Of a stretch of 64,000 bases of DNA, positions 15,749 through 24,396 are shown piece after piece. The notes below the pieces were generated by a model that saw nothing but the letters and a program-made list of their open reading frames with translations, did no database searches and had not been told where the DNA came from. The translations under genes and the position numbers were made by a program. How positions within the stretch are numbered: the first letter of the stretch is position 1; every line of letters starts with the position of its first letter. Source of the stretch: Bacteroidetes bacterium ADurb.Bin008 (lineage in GTDB: Bacteria; Bacteroidota; Bacteroidia; Bacteroidales; Tenuifilaceae); NCBI GenBank assembly GCA_002071445.1, contig MWFE01000061.1, positions 1 through 64,000 on the forward strand, given 5' to 3'.

Positions 15749-16787
15749 ACTTCGGATATTACTGCCGGTTATTATTGGGATTTGCCTTTTTTTCCATACA
15801 AAGGGGCAGCCCGATACCCTATATATTTATGAAGACGTAGTGGTGTACGATACCATCTATATTCGTGATACCATATACACTAAATCCGCAGAGAAAGAAC
15901 TGTTCCCCATAAATCAAAGGTCTCAATTTATATTGCAGCTCGATACGGTTAAGCATAACACCAATTTGCTGCAATTATCCAATGGCAAAGCTGCCACCTT
16001 TCCGCTAAACAGCATCATACTGTATGGAAACTATTGTAATAACCTGAAAAATTCTAACGGTATGAAAAAATTAAATTTCTTTGGTGTGGTATTCCTTGCT
16101 TTTCAAACCATGGTATTATCACAAACGCACTATGAGATGTCCATTGGCTCAGGTGTCTGGTGGGAGCATGGTAAAATGGACTACGTAGTTAAACCGTACA
16201 CTTCGCTCTACAGTGTGGGTTTCTATGCCAAGAAGGATCTTGGGAAAACACCCTTTGGACTGAAAACGGGTATTGAATACAGCTACTTTTGTCGCAGTAG
16301 AGATTACAAGTTTGACGGAACCGTTGGTGTGTGGCACAGCATAGAAGGTTGGGAGTTCGAAAGGCTCAATTCGCATTACGGGGCGGGTCAGCATAGCATA
16401 GCGGTTCCTGTGCTTTTTTACTTTGATAGGTATAGAGTACAGCCATTCATGGGATGTAGCTATAAATACCTGACCACAGGACCGCAATATGATTACTTTG
16501 GAGATAGAACCTTCGGCGTTTCGCACAATATTGGCGTGGCCATGGGATGCAATATCGGGTTGGCCAATAGAATTGCTGTAAATATGGAGTTTAGGCATAA
16601 TTTCACGTCCGACTATTCTGAGGGAATAGATGGGCCCAATAACATGGGACCAAGTGTTTTAGGTGAAAACTTTTTTCTTAGGAATAGGCAGGCAAGATTT
16701 TCGTTGGTTTATACCTTCAAAAAAAGGAAAATCGTGCCTCCCGATGAATTTAGCTCTGACGCCACACCTCCTGCAAGGTCACGTTAG
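15738..16787 (+). CDS. Outer-membrane beta-barrel protein with an internal second signal-like segment
   Basis: The 349-aa product has an N-terminal signal peptide (cleavage near KGQ at 24) and then a short region with DTIYIRDTIY repeats. A second signal-like stretch begins at Met109 (MKKLNFFGVVFLAFQTMVLSQ). From there to the end, alternating aromatic/hydrophobic strands and a final LVYTF-type strand indicate a small beta-barrel of about 220 residues. The ATG at 16062 could therefore be the start of an independent outer-membrane protein, or two genes may have fused. It overlaps the membrane-anchored sigma factor and is probably co-transcribed with it, so the pair may sense and act on one envelope signal. 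Confidence 0.7.
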   Translation: MHSKLRILLPVIIGICLFFHTKGQPDTLYIYEDVVVYDTIYIRDTIYTKSAEKELFPINQRSQFILQLDTVKHNTNLLQLSNGKAATFPLNSIILYGNYCNNLKNSNGMKKLNFFGVVFLAFQTMVLSQTHYEMSIGSGVWWEHGKMDYVVKPYTSLYSVGFYAKKDLGKTPFGLKTGIEYSYFCRSRDYKFDGTVGVWHSIEGWEFERLNSHYGAGQHSIAVPVLFYFDRYRVQPFMGCSYKYLTTGPQYDYFGDRTFGVSHNIGVAMGCNIGLANRIAVNMEFRHNFTSDYSEGIDGPNNMGPSVLGENFFLRNRQARFSLVYTFKKRKIVPPDEFSSDATPPARSR

Positions 16788-17000
16788 CCACTTATAAGTT
16801 AATGGCTATCTGCCATATTATTTGTGTATTGAGGAGGAATTTGCATTTCAACTCCCTGGTAACGAAAATTTACTCAATCCATACGTTTTACTATTGGGAA
16901 AACTGAGTAAATAATTTTGAAAACAGCTGTTAGTCAAGGATTTGTATTTCGGTTTTCAAAAAAGGGTAGCCCACATTCAATTCTGCATGTAATAAATTAA

Positions 17001-17008
17001 TAACTTTG
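17001..17008 (+). promoter_or_regulatory. Candidate -7 element of the aroA-like gene
   Basis: TAACTTTG matches TAnnTTTG and lies 30 nt before the ATG at 17038. The upstream -33 half is weak. Confidence 0.35.
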
Positions 17009-17037
17009 ACCCTTGTTGGGACTAAACTTTCGATATC

Positions 17038-18282
17038 ATGCAAACCTATACCCTTAAAAAGAAGGATAAAAAACTATCCGGTGAAATAGCCTTGGCTTCG
17101 TCGGTTAGCGTGAGCAAAAGGAACCTTTTGATAAGGGCCCTGAAGAATTCCAAGCTGGATGTGAAATCCATATCCGGTAAGGATTCGGATAAGCTCATCG
17201 ATAAATCATTGCGTAAAGGCAAAGTATCGCTCGATGTGGGCGAGCCCTTAAAGGGCATGAGGTTCCTCAGGGCTTTTTTGGCATACTTTCGGGGCGATTG
17301 GATTGTTACGGGAACAGCCGAGATGCACAAACGACCCATTGGCGATGTAATCGACAGGCTGCACCGTCAGGGGTTCAATGTGAGGTATCTGATTCGCGAG
17401 GGCTTTCCCCCGTTGAAAATCATTGGCAAAGGGTTTAAGGAAAATATCACACGAGTGGATGCCAATATTTGCAGCCAGTTTATCTCCACTACGCTGGTAA
17501 TATCGCAATCTCTCCCGGCCAATGAGGTGGAGGAGTTGAAAAACAGGATTATGAGTTCTCCGTTTATCGATCAAACTATCAGATTACTACGATATTTAGG
17601 CGTTAACAGCAATTGGCAAAAAGAGGAAATTTTGGTGGAGTACGAGTTGAATGACGGATCGGAAATATCCATTGAATCCGACTGGAAATCGGCGAGTTAC
17701 TGGTACGAGATGGCCGCAATAGCCGGTAAGGCTAACCTAAAAATCAAAGGTCTTAACCCCGATAGCGTTCAAAGCGATGCCATTGTTAAGGAGATATTTG
17801 AACCACTGGGCGTTAAAACGGAGACTGTACCCGACGGTGTTGTCCTAAAAACCACAAAACGTAGAATTAAATCGTTGGAGTACGACTTTATAAACAACCC
17901 CGACCTCGTTCCTCCTCTGGTAGTAACCTGCGTAGCCCTGCAAATACCATTCAGGTTCTCTGGCATTGAACAGCTTAGGCATAAGGAAACAGACAGAATT
18001 ATGATACTTCAATCGCAGATGAACAAGGTGGGCGCCAAGCTTACGGTGGAGAAGAGAGGCGATATGGAGACCCTGTGTTTCAACGGGAAGATGAAAATAC
18101 CCAGGCAGAAAAAATTGGCAATCGAAACATTTAACGACCATAGAATGGTAATGGCTTTTGCCCCGCTGGTCATGATGGGCGTTGAGGTGGTTATCGATAA
18201 TCCCAGGGCAATAGCCAAGGCCTACGCCAATTATTGGGAAGATTTTAAAAAGGTTGGCGTATCGGTGGAGCAATCGCAGTGA
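17038..18282 (+). CDS. aroA: EPSP synthase family protein (AroA), divergent active site
   Basis: AroA joins PEP to shikimate-3-phosphate in the chorismate pathway. The 414-aa protein keeps most landmarks: the KRPIGDVIDRL segment, SQFIS, the NPDLVPP acid, RHKETDR, FNDHRMVMAFAP and the late AKAY lysine. Two parts differ from the family. The N-terminal S-K-S-[IV]-S-N-R-A-L stretch reads S22-V-S-V-S-K-R-N-L30, so the lysine equivalent to E. coli K22 is replaced by V23. The PEP loop N-A-G-T-A-M-R reads E69-P-L-K-G-M-R75. Shikimate-phosphate contacts look kept, PEP contacts do not. It may be a divergent working enzyme or a paralogue with another substrate. Confidence 0.75.
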   Translation: MQTYTLKKKDKKLSGEIALASSVSVSKRNLLIRALKNSKLDVKSISGKDSDKLIDKSLRKGKVSLDVGEPLKGMRFLRAFLAYFRGDWIVTGTAEMHKRPIGDVIDRLHRQGFNVRYLIREGFPPLKIIGKGFKENITRVDANICSQFISTTLVISQSLPANEVEELKNRIMSSPFIDQTIRLLRYLGVNSNWQKEEILVEYELNDGSEISIESDWKSASYWYEMAAIAGKANLKIKGLNPDSVQSDAIVKEIFEPLGVKTETVPDGVVLKTTKRRIKSLEYDFINNPDLVPPLVVTCVALQIPFRFSGIEQLRHKETDRIMILQSQMNKVGAKLTVEKRGDMETLCFNGKMKIPRQKKLAIETFNDHRMVMAFAPLVMMGVEVVIDNPRAIAKAYANYWEDFKKVGVSVEQSQ

Positions 18283-18378
18283 CGAATGCTTACATGATAC
18301 GCTCCAATGGATTTGCTTTCCCATTTTTCGACTAAATAGTAGTTATTCCATTAAGTTTTTAAAATACTTGAATAGACG

Positions 18379-19548
18379 ATGTTGTCATTTAGCAATACCG
18401 AAATAGCCTTTGCCTATCGCACCAACAGAGAGCTCCGAAGAGCCACAATGCTTTTTAGCATTCTGGCCTATCCCTTTCTCGTTACGGTGGGGCAAGCGCT
18501 AATAACCCTGGCCCTCAGGTTGAGGCTCCCCATAGCCTGGATTGTGAAACCCACCATTTTTAAACAGTTTATCGGCGGCGAATCCCTTGAGGAGAGCGCC
18601 ACGGTGGTCAATACGTTGCAGAAGCACAATGTTAAATCAATACTGGACTATTCGGTTGAAGGTCAGCAGAATGAGGAGTCGTTTGGTAAAATTTATACCG
18701 AGATTCTGCGCTCCATCGAAAATGCAAAGGGAAACCCGGCCATTACTTTCGTAGTTTTCAAACCTACGGGTTTGGTTAAAACGGCCATTCTTGAGAAGGT
18801 TAGCCTTGAAAATCCACTGACGGATGAAGAGAATCAGGAATTTTCGCTGTTTAAGGAAAGGGTAACTACCCTTTGCCGCACGGCAGCAAATATCCAAAAA
18901 CCTATTCTTATCGATGCCGAAGACTCATGGTATCAACAGGCGTTGGACGATATCTGTCATGAGATGATGAAAATGTTTAATCGGGAGAAAGCAGTGGTTT
19001 TCAATACTTGGCAGATGTATCGCAAGGACAGGCTCGATTTTCTAAAACAATCCACCGATAGGGCCATAAGGGATGGCTACATACTGGGTGCGAAGTTTGT
19101 GAGAGGTGCCTATATGGAGAAGGAGAGGGAACGCGCCATGAAGATGGGATATCCTTCACCCATTCAGGACACGAAGGCCCAAACCGATGCTGATTTCAAT
19201 GCAGCCCTTGAATTCTCAGTTGACAACCTGAACGCCGTATCCATTTTCTGCGGTACGCACAACGAGGAGAGCGTTGAGTTACTTGCCAGGCTCATGGAGC
19301 AAAAAGGGCTTGAGCGCAATGATCCGAGGATTACCTTTTCACAACTCTATGGCATGAGCGACAACATTTCGTTTAACCTGGCAGGCATGGGCTACAACGT
19401 GGCCAAGTACATTCCCTATGGGCCCGTGAAGTATGTAATGCCTTACCTTTTCCGAAGGGCACAGGAGAATACCTCGGTTAAAGGGCAAACCAACAGGGAG
19501 CTAACGCTAATCCGGCTTGAGAAAAAACGTCGAAAGAAGCAGAAGTAA
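18379..19548 (+). CDS. Proline dehydrogenase
   Basis: This FAD enzyme oxidises proline to pyrroline-5-carboxylate, the first step in proline breakdown, and passes electrons to quinone. The 389-aa, stand-alone protein has the (beta/alpha)8 barrel signatures GAKFVRGAYMEKER (residues about 236-249), FCGTHNEES and the terminal YIPYGPVKYVMPYLFRRAQE block that binds proline and flavin. The partner P5C dehydrogenase is not in the window. The 180-codon membrane gene follows closely. Start is the ATG at 18379. Confidence 0.93.
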   Translation: MLSFSNTEIAFAYRTNRELRRATMLFSILAYPFLVTVGQALITLALRLRLPIAWIVKPTIFKQFIGGESLEESATVVNTLQKHNVKSILDYSVEGQQNEESFGKIYTEILRSIENAKGNPAITFVVFKPTGLVKTAILEKVSLENPLTDEENQEFSLFKERVTTLCRTAANIQKPILIDAEDSWYQQALDDICHEMMKMFNREKAVVFNTWQMYRKDRLDFLKQSTDRAIRDGYILGAKFVRGAYMEKERERAMKMGYPSPIQDTKAQTDADFNAALEFSVDNLNAVSIFCGTHNEESVELLARLMEQKGLERNDPRITFSQLYGMSDNISFNLAGMGYNVAKYIPYGPVKYVMPYLFRRAQENTSVKGQTNRELTLIRLEKKRRKKQK

Positions 19549-19570
19549 CAAAACACCTTACCTCCAAACC

Positions 19571-20059
19571 ATGAAATTTGATAACAAACACACGGAGATA
19601 AAGATACAGTCCCAGAAACAGCTGTTCGCTGTCATCGTTGCCGTCGTAGTGGCGTTAATTTTTATCACCGATTTTTGGGATTATGTTTACAAATATACTG
19701 GGATTAGCCGGGGGCTTTTTACCATTATCCTTTGCACGCTCTACCTAGCATTTTACCTGTACCATATTTTTAGAGCCTCTTCATATATCTCTTTTAACGA
19801 TGAAGAGGGAAAAATCGTCATAAGATTTTATCAGCTCAACTTCTTCAATCAGGCAAAGATTTCGTGCGAAATACCCAGATCGCAGTTTGCAGGTTATCGT
19901 ATCGAGCGCAAGTCGCTTTTCAAGCTTAGGGAGAATGTCACTGTTTTCCGCAAGTCGCAGGGCAATATAGTTCGCTATCCCCCTTTCAGCATCTCGGCCC
20001 TTACTGCTGACGAGAGAAAAAAACTGCTAAAAACATTGGACAGCTATTCGGGAAAATAA
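19571..20059 (+). CDS. Two-helix membrane protein of unknown function
   Basis: The 162-aa product has two transmembrane helices close together (about residues 17-37 and 48-68), followed by a cytosolic domain of about 90 residues with alternating strands. The overall plan, two helices plus a small beta-rich domain, resembles PH-like membrane proteins, but no family motif is clear. A TTG upstream (19517) is in frame but would overlap the proline dehydrogenase gene by 32 nt. The ATG at 19571 is preferred. It lies between proline dehydrogenase and dprA on one strand. Confidence 0.7.
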   Translation: MKFDNKHTEIKIQSQKQLFAVIVAVVVALIFITDFWDYVYKYTGISRGLFTIILCTLYLAFYLYHIFRASSYISFNDEEGKIVIRFYQLNFFNQAKISCEIPRSQFAGYRIERKSLFKLRENVTVFRKSQGNIVRYPPFSISALTADERKKLLKTLDSYSGK

Positions 20060-20098
20060 CCCACAACCTCCCCATAAAATCAATCGCCTGCCAAGCCC

Positions 20099-21226
20099 AT
20101 GGATACTGACATTTTAAAATATCAAATCGGCATTGATATGATTCCCATGATTGGCAGTGTCAACGCTAAAAGGTTAATTGCTTATTGCGGCGGGGTGGAG
20201 GCAGTTTTCAAAGAAAAGGCAAAAACCCTCACGAAAATTCCCGGGATTGGCAGTATCATTGCCAAGGAGATCGTCAATCAGAAAGTCCTCGACAGGGCAG
20301 CCGAAGAGGTTGATTTTGTTGTTAAACACGGTATCCGCGCTATTTTTTACCTTGATGAGGATTATCCCAAAAGGCTATTCCAATGCGACGATGGCCCGAT
20401 AGTGCTTTTTATTAAGGGGAACGATGGTGTTGACCTTAACCAAAGCAAGGTGATTAGCGTTGTTGGTACGCGCAGTATCACCGACTACGGAAGGGCGATT
20501 TGCGAAGAGCTAATCCGGGGCCTGGCCCAAAGGGGTCACAACCCCATTGTGGTCAGCGGTTTGGCTTACGGGGTTGATGTTTGCGCCCACCGGGCGGCAC
20601 TGAAGGAGGGCTTTCAAACCGTTGCCGTTTTAGGGCATGGACTGGACAGGCTCTATCCTGCAACTCACTGGAGCATATCGAAGGAGATTGCCGAGACAGG
20701 CGCTCTGGTTACCGATTTCCCTTCAAAAACACCATTCGAACGCAACAATTTCATTAAGCGCAACAGGATTATTGCCGGTTTGGCCGATGCAACCATCGTT
20801 GTTGAGAGTGCGCTTAAAGGCGGTTCGCTGATTACCGCTGATATGGCTGTTTCATACAATCGCGAGGTACTGGCCATTCCTGGCAATGCCGGGCAAAAGT
20901 ACTCACAGGGTTGCAATATGCTCATTAAAACCAACAAGGCAGCATTAATCGAAACTGCTGAGGATATTGAATTTCAACTGGGATGGGAGTCGCCCAAAAA
21001 GGCCAAGGTACCCAAACAGACTACCCTTTTCCCTGTGCTCAGTGCCGAGGAGCAAGCCGTTCTCGATGCCCTTAAGGAGAATGGGCAAGAGCCCATTGAC
21101 TTGCTTTGTTTAAAAACAAAAATGCCTGTGGCCAAGGTATCGTCCTTGCTGCTCAACCTCGAATTTGCCGGCCTTGTTGTCAGCAAACCGGGCAAAGTGT
21201 TCGCCATTAAAAACCTTTATGTATAA
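20099..21226 (+). CDS. dprA: DNA-processing protein DprA
   Basis: DprA binds incoming single-stranded DNA during natural transformation and loads RecA on it. The 375-aa protein has an N-terminal helix-hairpin-helix region (residues about 14-60, with IPGIGSIIAKEI), then the Rossmann-like core with VVGTRSITDYGR, SGLAYGVDVCAHRAAL and the KGGSLITADMA and IPGNAGQKYSQGCNMLI segments. A C-terminal winged-helix domain (about 315-375) follows. All hallmark parts are present. It implies the cell can take up DNA, or keeps the gene for plasmid or phage recombination. Confidence 0.95.
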   Translation: MDTDILKYQIGIDMIPMIGSVNAKRLIAYCGGVEAVFKEKAKTLTKIPGIGSIIAKEIVNQKVLDRAAEEVDFVVKHGIRAIFYLDEDYPKRLFQCDDGPIVLFIKGNDGVDLNQSKVISVVGTRSITDYGRAICEELIRGLAQRGHNPIVVSGLAYGVDVCAHRAALKEGFQTVAVLGHGLDRLYPATHWSISKEIAETGALVTDFPSKTPFERNNFIKRNRIIAGLADATIVVESALKGGSLITADMAVSYNREVLAIPGNAGQKYSQGCNMLIKTNKAALIETAEDIEFQLGWESPKKAKVPKQTTLFPVLSAEEQAVLDALKENGQEPIDLLCLKTKMPVAKVSSLLLNLEFAGLVVSKPGKVFAIKNLYV

Positions 21227-21531
21227 CATAGGATTACTCCTGAGGAGTAACGATATGCAGTAGGTAGCTATTACCCATAGGACAAAGACATTAAGATGAA
21301 TCACGAGTCGCTGTTTTCAAATCCATTGCTCCCCTGTGGCTACTTTGGAGCCGATTATGAATGCCATAAAATCTTAAATTGCCTACCGGACAAAGTATGC
21401 GTAAGCAACCCTGTGCCAACAAACTGCAAAACAATTAGCTTTGGTAGCGACGAGATGTGCTTCTAAAAAATTACTACTTTTGACCTGATTTTAGGGAAAT
21501 CTACCTTTAGACATTGTAAAATATACACAAC
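21227..21531. other. Gap between dprA and tatD with a hairpin and a candidate -7 element
   Basis: TTACTCC-TGA-GGAGTAA (21234-21250) is a perfect short palindrome just after dprA, without a T-run. TACTTTTG at 21475-21482 matches TAnnTTTG and could start the tatD-ansA transcript. The only frame seen is the small Cys-rich one at 21296-21466. Confidence 0.45.
21296..21466 (+). CDS. Possible small cysteine-rich protein
   Basis: An ATG at 21296 opens a 56-codon frame in the gap between dprA and tatD. The product has six cysteines (14, 23, 29, 35, 44, 55) and no signal peptide. The Cys content is far above that of neighbouring proteins and would suit metal binding or disulfides. No strong ribosome site precedes it. 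It may be chance in a non-coding gap. Confidence 0.25.
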   Translation: MNHESLFSNPLLPCGYFGADYECHKILNCLPDKVCVSNPVPTNCKTISFGSDEMCF

Positions 21532-22308
21532 GTGCAGCTAATCGATACCCATTCGCATATCTATACCAAGGAGTTTGATAACGACCGCACCGAGGTTATC
21601 CATCGCTCCAGAGAGGCGGGTGTGAGCCGTATTATCCTGCCCAATATCGATGTTAATTCCATTGCTCCACTTATGGATCTTGCCAATCGGTATAAGGGAT
21701 GTTGCGTTCCGCTTATGGGGTTGCACCCCACATCGGTTAAGGATGACTTTCGGGATCAGCTGGCAATTATTGAGGAACATCTTAGGAAAGATAGGTTTTG
21801 GGGAGTCGGCGAAATAGGCATAGACTTATATTGGGATAAAACTTTCATCAATCAGCAAAAGGATGCTTTTCGGTATCAGGTAAAGCTGGCCAAAGAGATG
21901 AAGTTGCCCATAGTAATCCATACCCGCAACGCCTTCGACGAGATTTTTGAAGTGCTTGACGATGAAAATGATGACTCTCTAAGCGGAATTTTTCACAGCT
22001 TCTCGGGGAATATCGACCATTACAACCATATTGTCGGTTACGGAGGTTTCTTTATAGGGATAGGAGGTGTGATTACTTACAAGAATGGAGGGCTCGATAC
22101 ATTGGTTCGTGAAATGAACATTGAACATATTGTACTCGAAACCGATTCGCCCTACCTTCCCCCCGTCCCGCATAGGGGTAAACGAAACGAAAGTTCATAC
22201 ATAATCCATGTGGCCCAAAAAATGGCCGAGGTTTTTAACCTGCCCATCCATCGGGTTGCCGCTATTACCACCAGTAATGCATTGACACTTTTCAAACTAA
22301 ATGAATAA
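21532..22308 (+). CDS. tatD: TatD family metal-dependent hydrolase
   Basis: TatD proteins are Mg/Mn-dependent 3'-5' DNases of the amidohydrolase fold. The 258-aa product starts at a GTG and shows the metal-binding D-T-H-S-H at residues 5-9, GLHPT, GEIGIDLYW, the PIVIHTR strand, FHSFSG and the final LETDSPYLPP with the catalytic Asp. The length is normal. The asparaginase gene starts 2 nt after the stop, so both are on one transcript. Confidence 0.93.
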   Translation: MQLIDTHSHIYTKEFDNDRTEVIHRSREAGVSRIILPNIDVNSIAPLMDLANRYKGCCVPLMGLHPTSVKDDFRDQLAIIEEHLRKDRFWGVGEIGIDLYWDKTFINQQKDAFRYQVKLAKEMKLPIVIHTRNAFDEIFEVLDDENDDSLSGIFHSFSGNIDHYNHIVGYGGFFIGIGGVITYKNGGLDTLVREMNIEHIVLETDSPYLPPVPHRGKRNESSYIIHVAQKMAEVFNLPIHRVAAITTSNALTLFKLNE

Positions 22309-22310
22309 TT

Positions 22311-23345
22311 ATGCAGGCATCAGCTACATCCATACTCATTATTTACACCGGGGGAACCATTGGGATGAAGGAAAACCCCGAAACGGGAGCTTTGGCTCCT
22401 TTCAAATTCGACCAGCTGCTCAACGAGGTTCCCGAACTCCGCAAATTCGGATTTTCTCTCGATACCATATCGTTCGATCCCCTGATTGACTCATCCGATA
22501 TTTCTCCCGCCATCTGGGCAGAGCTGGCATTGATAGTGAAGAACAACTACCACAAATACCATGGATTTGTCATCCTTCACGGCACCGATACCATGTCGTT
22601 CTCCGCATCGGCTTTAAGCTTCATGCTTGAGAATCTGAATAAACCCGTTGTGTTTACCGGGTCGCAGTTGCCCATTGGTATGCTTCGCACCGATGGAAAA
22701 GAAAACCTGATTAGTGCCATTGAAATTGCCGCTGCTTACAGCAACGGGAAGCCCTTGGTTCCTGAGGTAACCATCTTTTTCGAGAATCAACTTTTCCGGG
22801 GCAACCGCACTACCAAGCACAATGCCGAGCACTTCAACGCCTTCCGATCCGATAACTACCCGCCTCTGGCCCAGGCGGGCATTAGCATCAAGTATAATTT
22901 TCCCTATATACACTATCCCACACCCTCGCAAGAGTTCAAAGTTCACACCAACTTAGGCTGCGATGTGGCCATTCTGAAGCTGTTTCCGGGCATTTCGCCC
23001 GCCACAGTGGATGCCATTCTTAATCAGGAAGGTTTGAAAGCAGTTGTTTTAGAGACCTATGGAGCGGGCAATGCCATAAGCGACGATTGGTTTTTAAAAA
23101 GAATACAAAAAGCTGTGGAAAAGGGGATTGTTATTCTAAATGTTACCCAATGCAAGGCGGGGGTTGTTGACATGGATAAGTATGAAAACGGCCTGTTGCT
23201 GAAAAAACTTGGTGTGCTGAATGGCAAAGACATTACATTTGAGGCTGCCATTGTGAAATTGATGTTCCTTCTGGGGAAGAATCTATCCCTTGAGAAAACG
23301 AAAGAATTGGCCCAAAAATCCATTAGCGGAGAAATAACTTCGTGA
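22311..23345 (+). CDS. ansA: Type I L-asparaginase
   Basis: The enzyme hydrolyses asparagine to aspartate and ammonia. At 344 aa, with no signal peptide, it fits cytosolic type I. The first threonine motif IYTGGTIGM lies at residues 11-19, the second (HGTDTMSFSASAL) carries the second Thr and Asp, and the Lys is in RTDGKENL. The C-terminal domain has the allosteric-site region LNVTQCKAGVVD seen in type I enzymes. It is coupled to tatD. Confidence 0.94.
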   Translation: MQASATSILIIYTGGTIGMKENPETGALAPFKFDQLLNEVPELRKFGFSLDTISFDPLIDSSDISPAIWAELALIVKNNYHKYHGFVILHGTDTMSFSASALSFMLENLNKPVVFTGSQLPIGMLRTDGKENLISAIEIAAAYSNGKPLVPEVTIFFENQLFRGNRTTKHNAEHFNAFRSDNYPPLAQAGISIKYNFPYIHYPTPSQEFKVHTNLGCDVAILKLFPGISPATVDAILNQEGLKAVVLETYGAGNAISDDWFLKRIQKAVEKGIVILNVTQCKAGVVDMDKYENGLLLKKLGVLNGKDITFEAAIVKLMFLLGKNLSLEKTKELAQKSISGEITS

Positions 23346-23420
23346 ATCATGCGTGGGAATAAAATATTTTTTGTACTTTTCGCACTTTAATTATTGAAGG
23401 CGTTGGGTCAGGAATTTATT

Positions 23421-23508
23421 GGAGAGATGGCCGAGTGGTCGAAGGCGCACGCCTGGAAAGTGTGTATACCTCAAAAGGGTATCGTGGGTTCGAATCCCAC
23501 TCTCTCCG
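23421..23508 (+). tRNA. tRNA-Ser (anticodon GGA)
   Basis: An 88-nt class II tRNA. The acceptor stem GGAGAGA pairs with TCTCTCC, G is the discriminator base. The D-arm GGCCGAGTGGTCGAAGGC is typical of Ser. The anticodon stem CACGC/GTGTG holds CTGGAAA with anticodon GGA. A long variable arm (TATACC...GGGTATC) and the T-arm GTGGGTTCGAATCCCAC follow. CCA is not encoded. Confidence 0.95.
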
Positions 23509-23511
23509 CTC

Positions 23512-23542
23512 TTTGATTTTTAAAAACAAACGATTATTTTTG
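23512..23542 (+). promoter_or_regulatory. Bacteroidota-type promoter of the ExbB operon
   Basis: TTTG at 23512-23515 and TATTTTTG at 23535-23542 are separated by 19 nt, matching the -33/-7 pair with its usual spacing. The start codon is 36 nt downstream. Confidence 0.6.
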
Positions 23543-23578
23543 CTTAATATCATAGTAGTAACTTAACTTAATTAAACC

Positions 23579-24394
23579 ATGAAAAAGCTATTAACATTTA
23601 TTGCAATTACCGGATTGTTTATGCTGGGCACACAAGCTATAGTTAAAGCCCAGGACAATGCTCCTGAAGGCATTGATACCACTACCGTTGTAGAAACCGA
23701 TACAGTGGATGTTGAGGGGGCGGCAATGGCTCCAACTGCCGCTGTTGAAGAGGAGGTTTCGATGCATCAGCAGATTAAGATTAAATTCATCGAAGGAGGT
23801 CCCGGCTTTATGGCATCAATCCTAATTGTTTTTATCTTTGGTTTGGCCGTAGCCATTGAAAGGATTCTTTACTTAAATCTGGCTACCACGAATACCGACA
23901 AACTCCTTTCCAAAATTGAGAAAGCTATGGAGGAAGGTGGCGTTGAAGCGGCAAAAGAGGTTTGCCGTAGCACCCGTGGCCCCGTAGCCAGCATTTTCTA
24001 TCAGGGTCTCGATCGCGCCAGCGAGGGGATTGATGTGGTAGAAAAATCAGTAGTGGCATACGGTTCGGTTCAGATGGGACAGCTTGAAAGCGGTTTAACA
24101 TGGATTGCCCTATTCATCGGTATTGCACCCATGCTTGGGTTCTTGGGTACTGTTATTGGTATGATCGAGGCTTTCGACGCCATTCAGGCAGCCGGCGACA
24201 TTTCTCCCTCGCTGGTGGCAGGTGGTATTAAGGTAGCCCTTATCACTACAGTATTCGGTCTTATCGTTGCCATCATTCTTCAGATATTCTATAACTACTC
24301 AGTTTCTAAAATCGACAAATTGGTAAATACAATGGAAGATGCATCCATTTCGTTGATTGACATACTGTTGAAGCACAACCTTAAAAATAACTAG
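23579..24394 (+). CDS. exbB: MotA/TolQ/ExbB proton channel family protein
   Basis: ExbB forms the pentameric proton channel that, with ExbD, energises TonB-dependent outer-membrane transport or related machines. The 271-aa product has an N-terminal signal-like helix (1-25), a linker rich in Asp/Glu/Val, a first channel helix (about 78-98), then the pair of helices 170-192 and 215-240. The conserved GLTWIALFIGIAPMLGFLGT and GGIKVALITTVFG blocks are present. It heads a four-gene operon with a small membrane protein and two ExbD genes. Confidence 0.92.
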   Translation: MKKLLTFIAITGLFMLGTQAIVKAQDNAPEGIDTTTVVETDTVDVEGAAMAPTAAVEEEVSMHQQIKIKFIEGGPGFMASILIVFIFGLAVAIERILYLNLATTNTDKLLSKIEKAMEEGGVEAAKEVCRSTRGPVASIFYQGLDRASEGIDVVEKSVVAYGSVQMGQLESGLTWIALFIGIAPMLGFLGTVIGMIEAFDAIQAAGDISPSLVAGGIKVALITTVFGLIVAIILQIFYNYSVSKIDKLVNTMEDASISLIDILLKHNLKNN

Positions 24395-24396
24395 TC

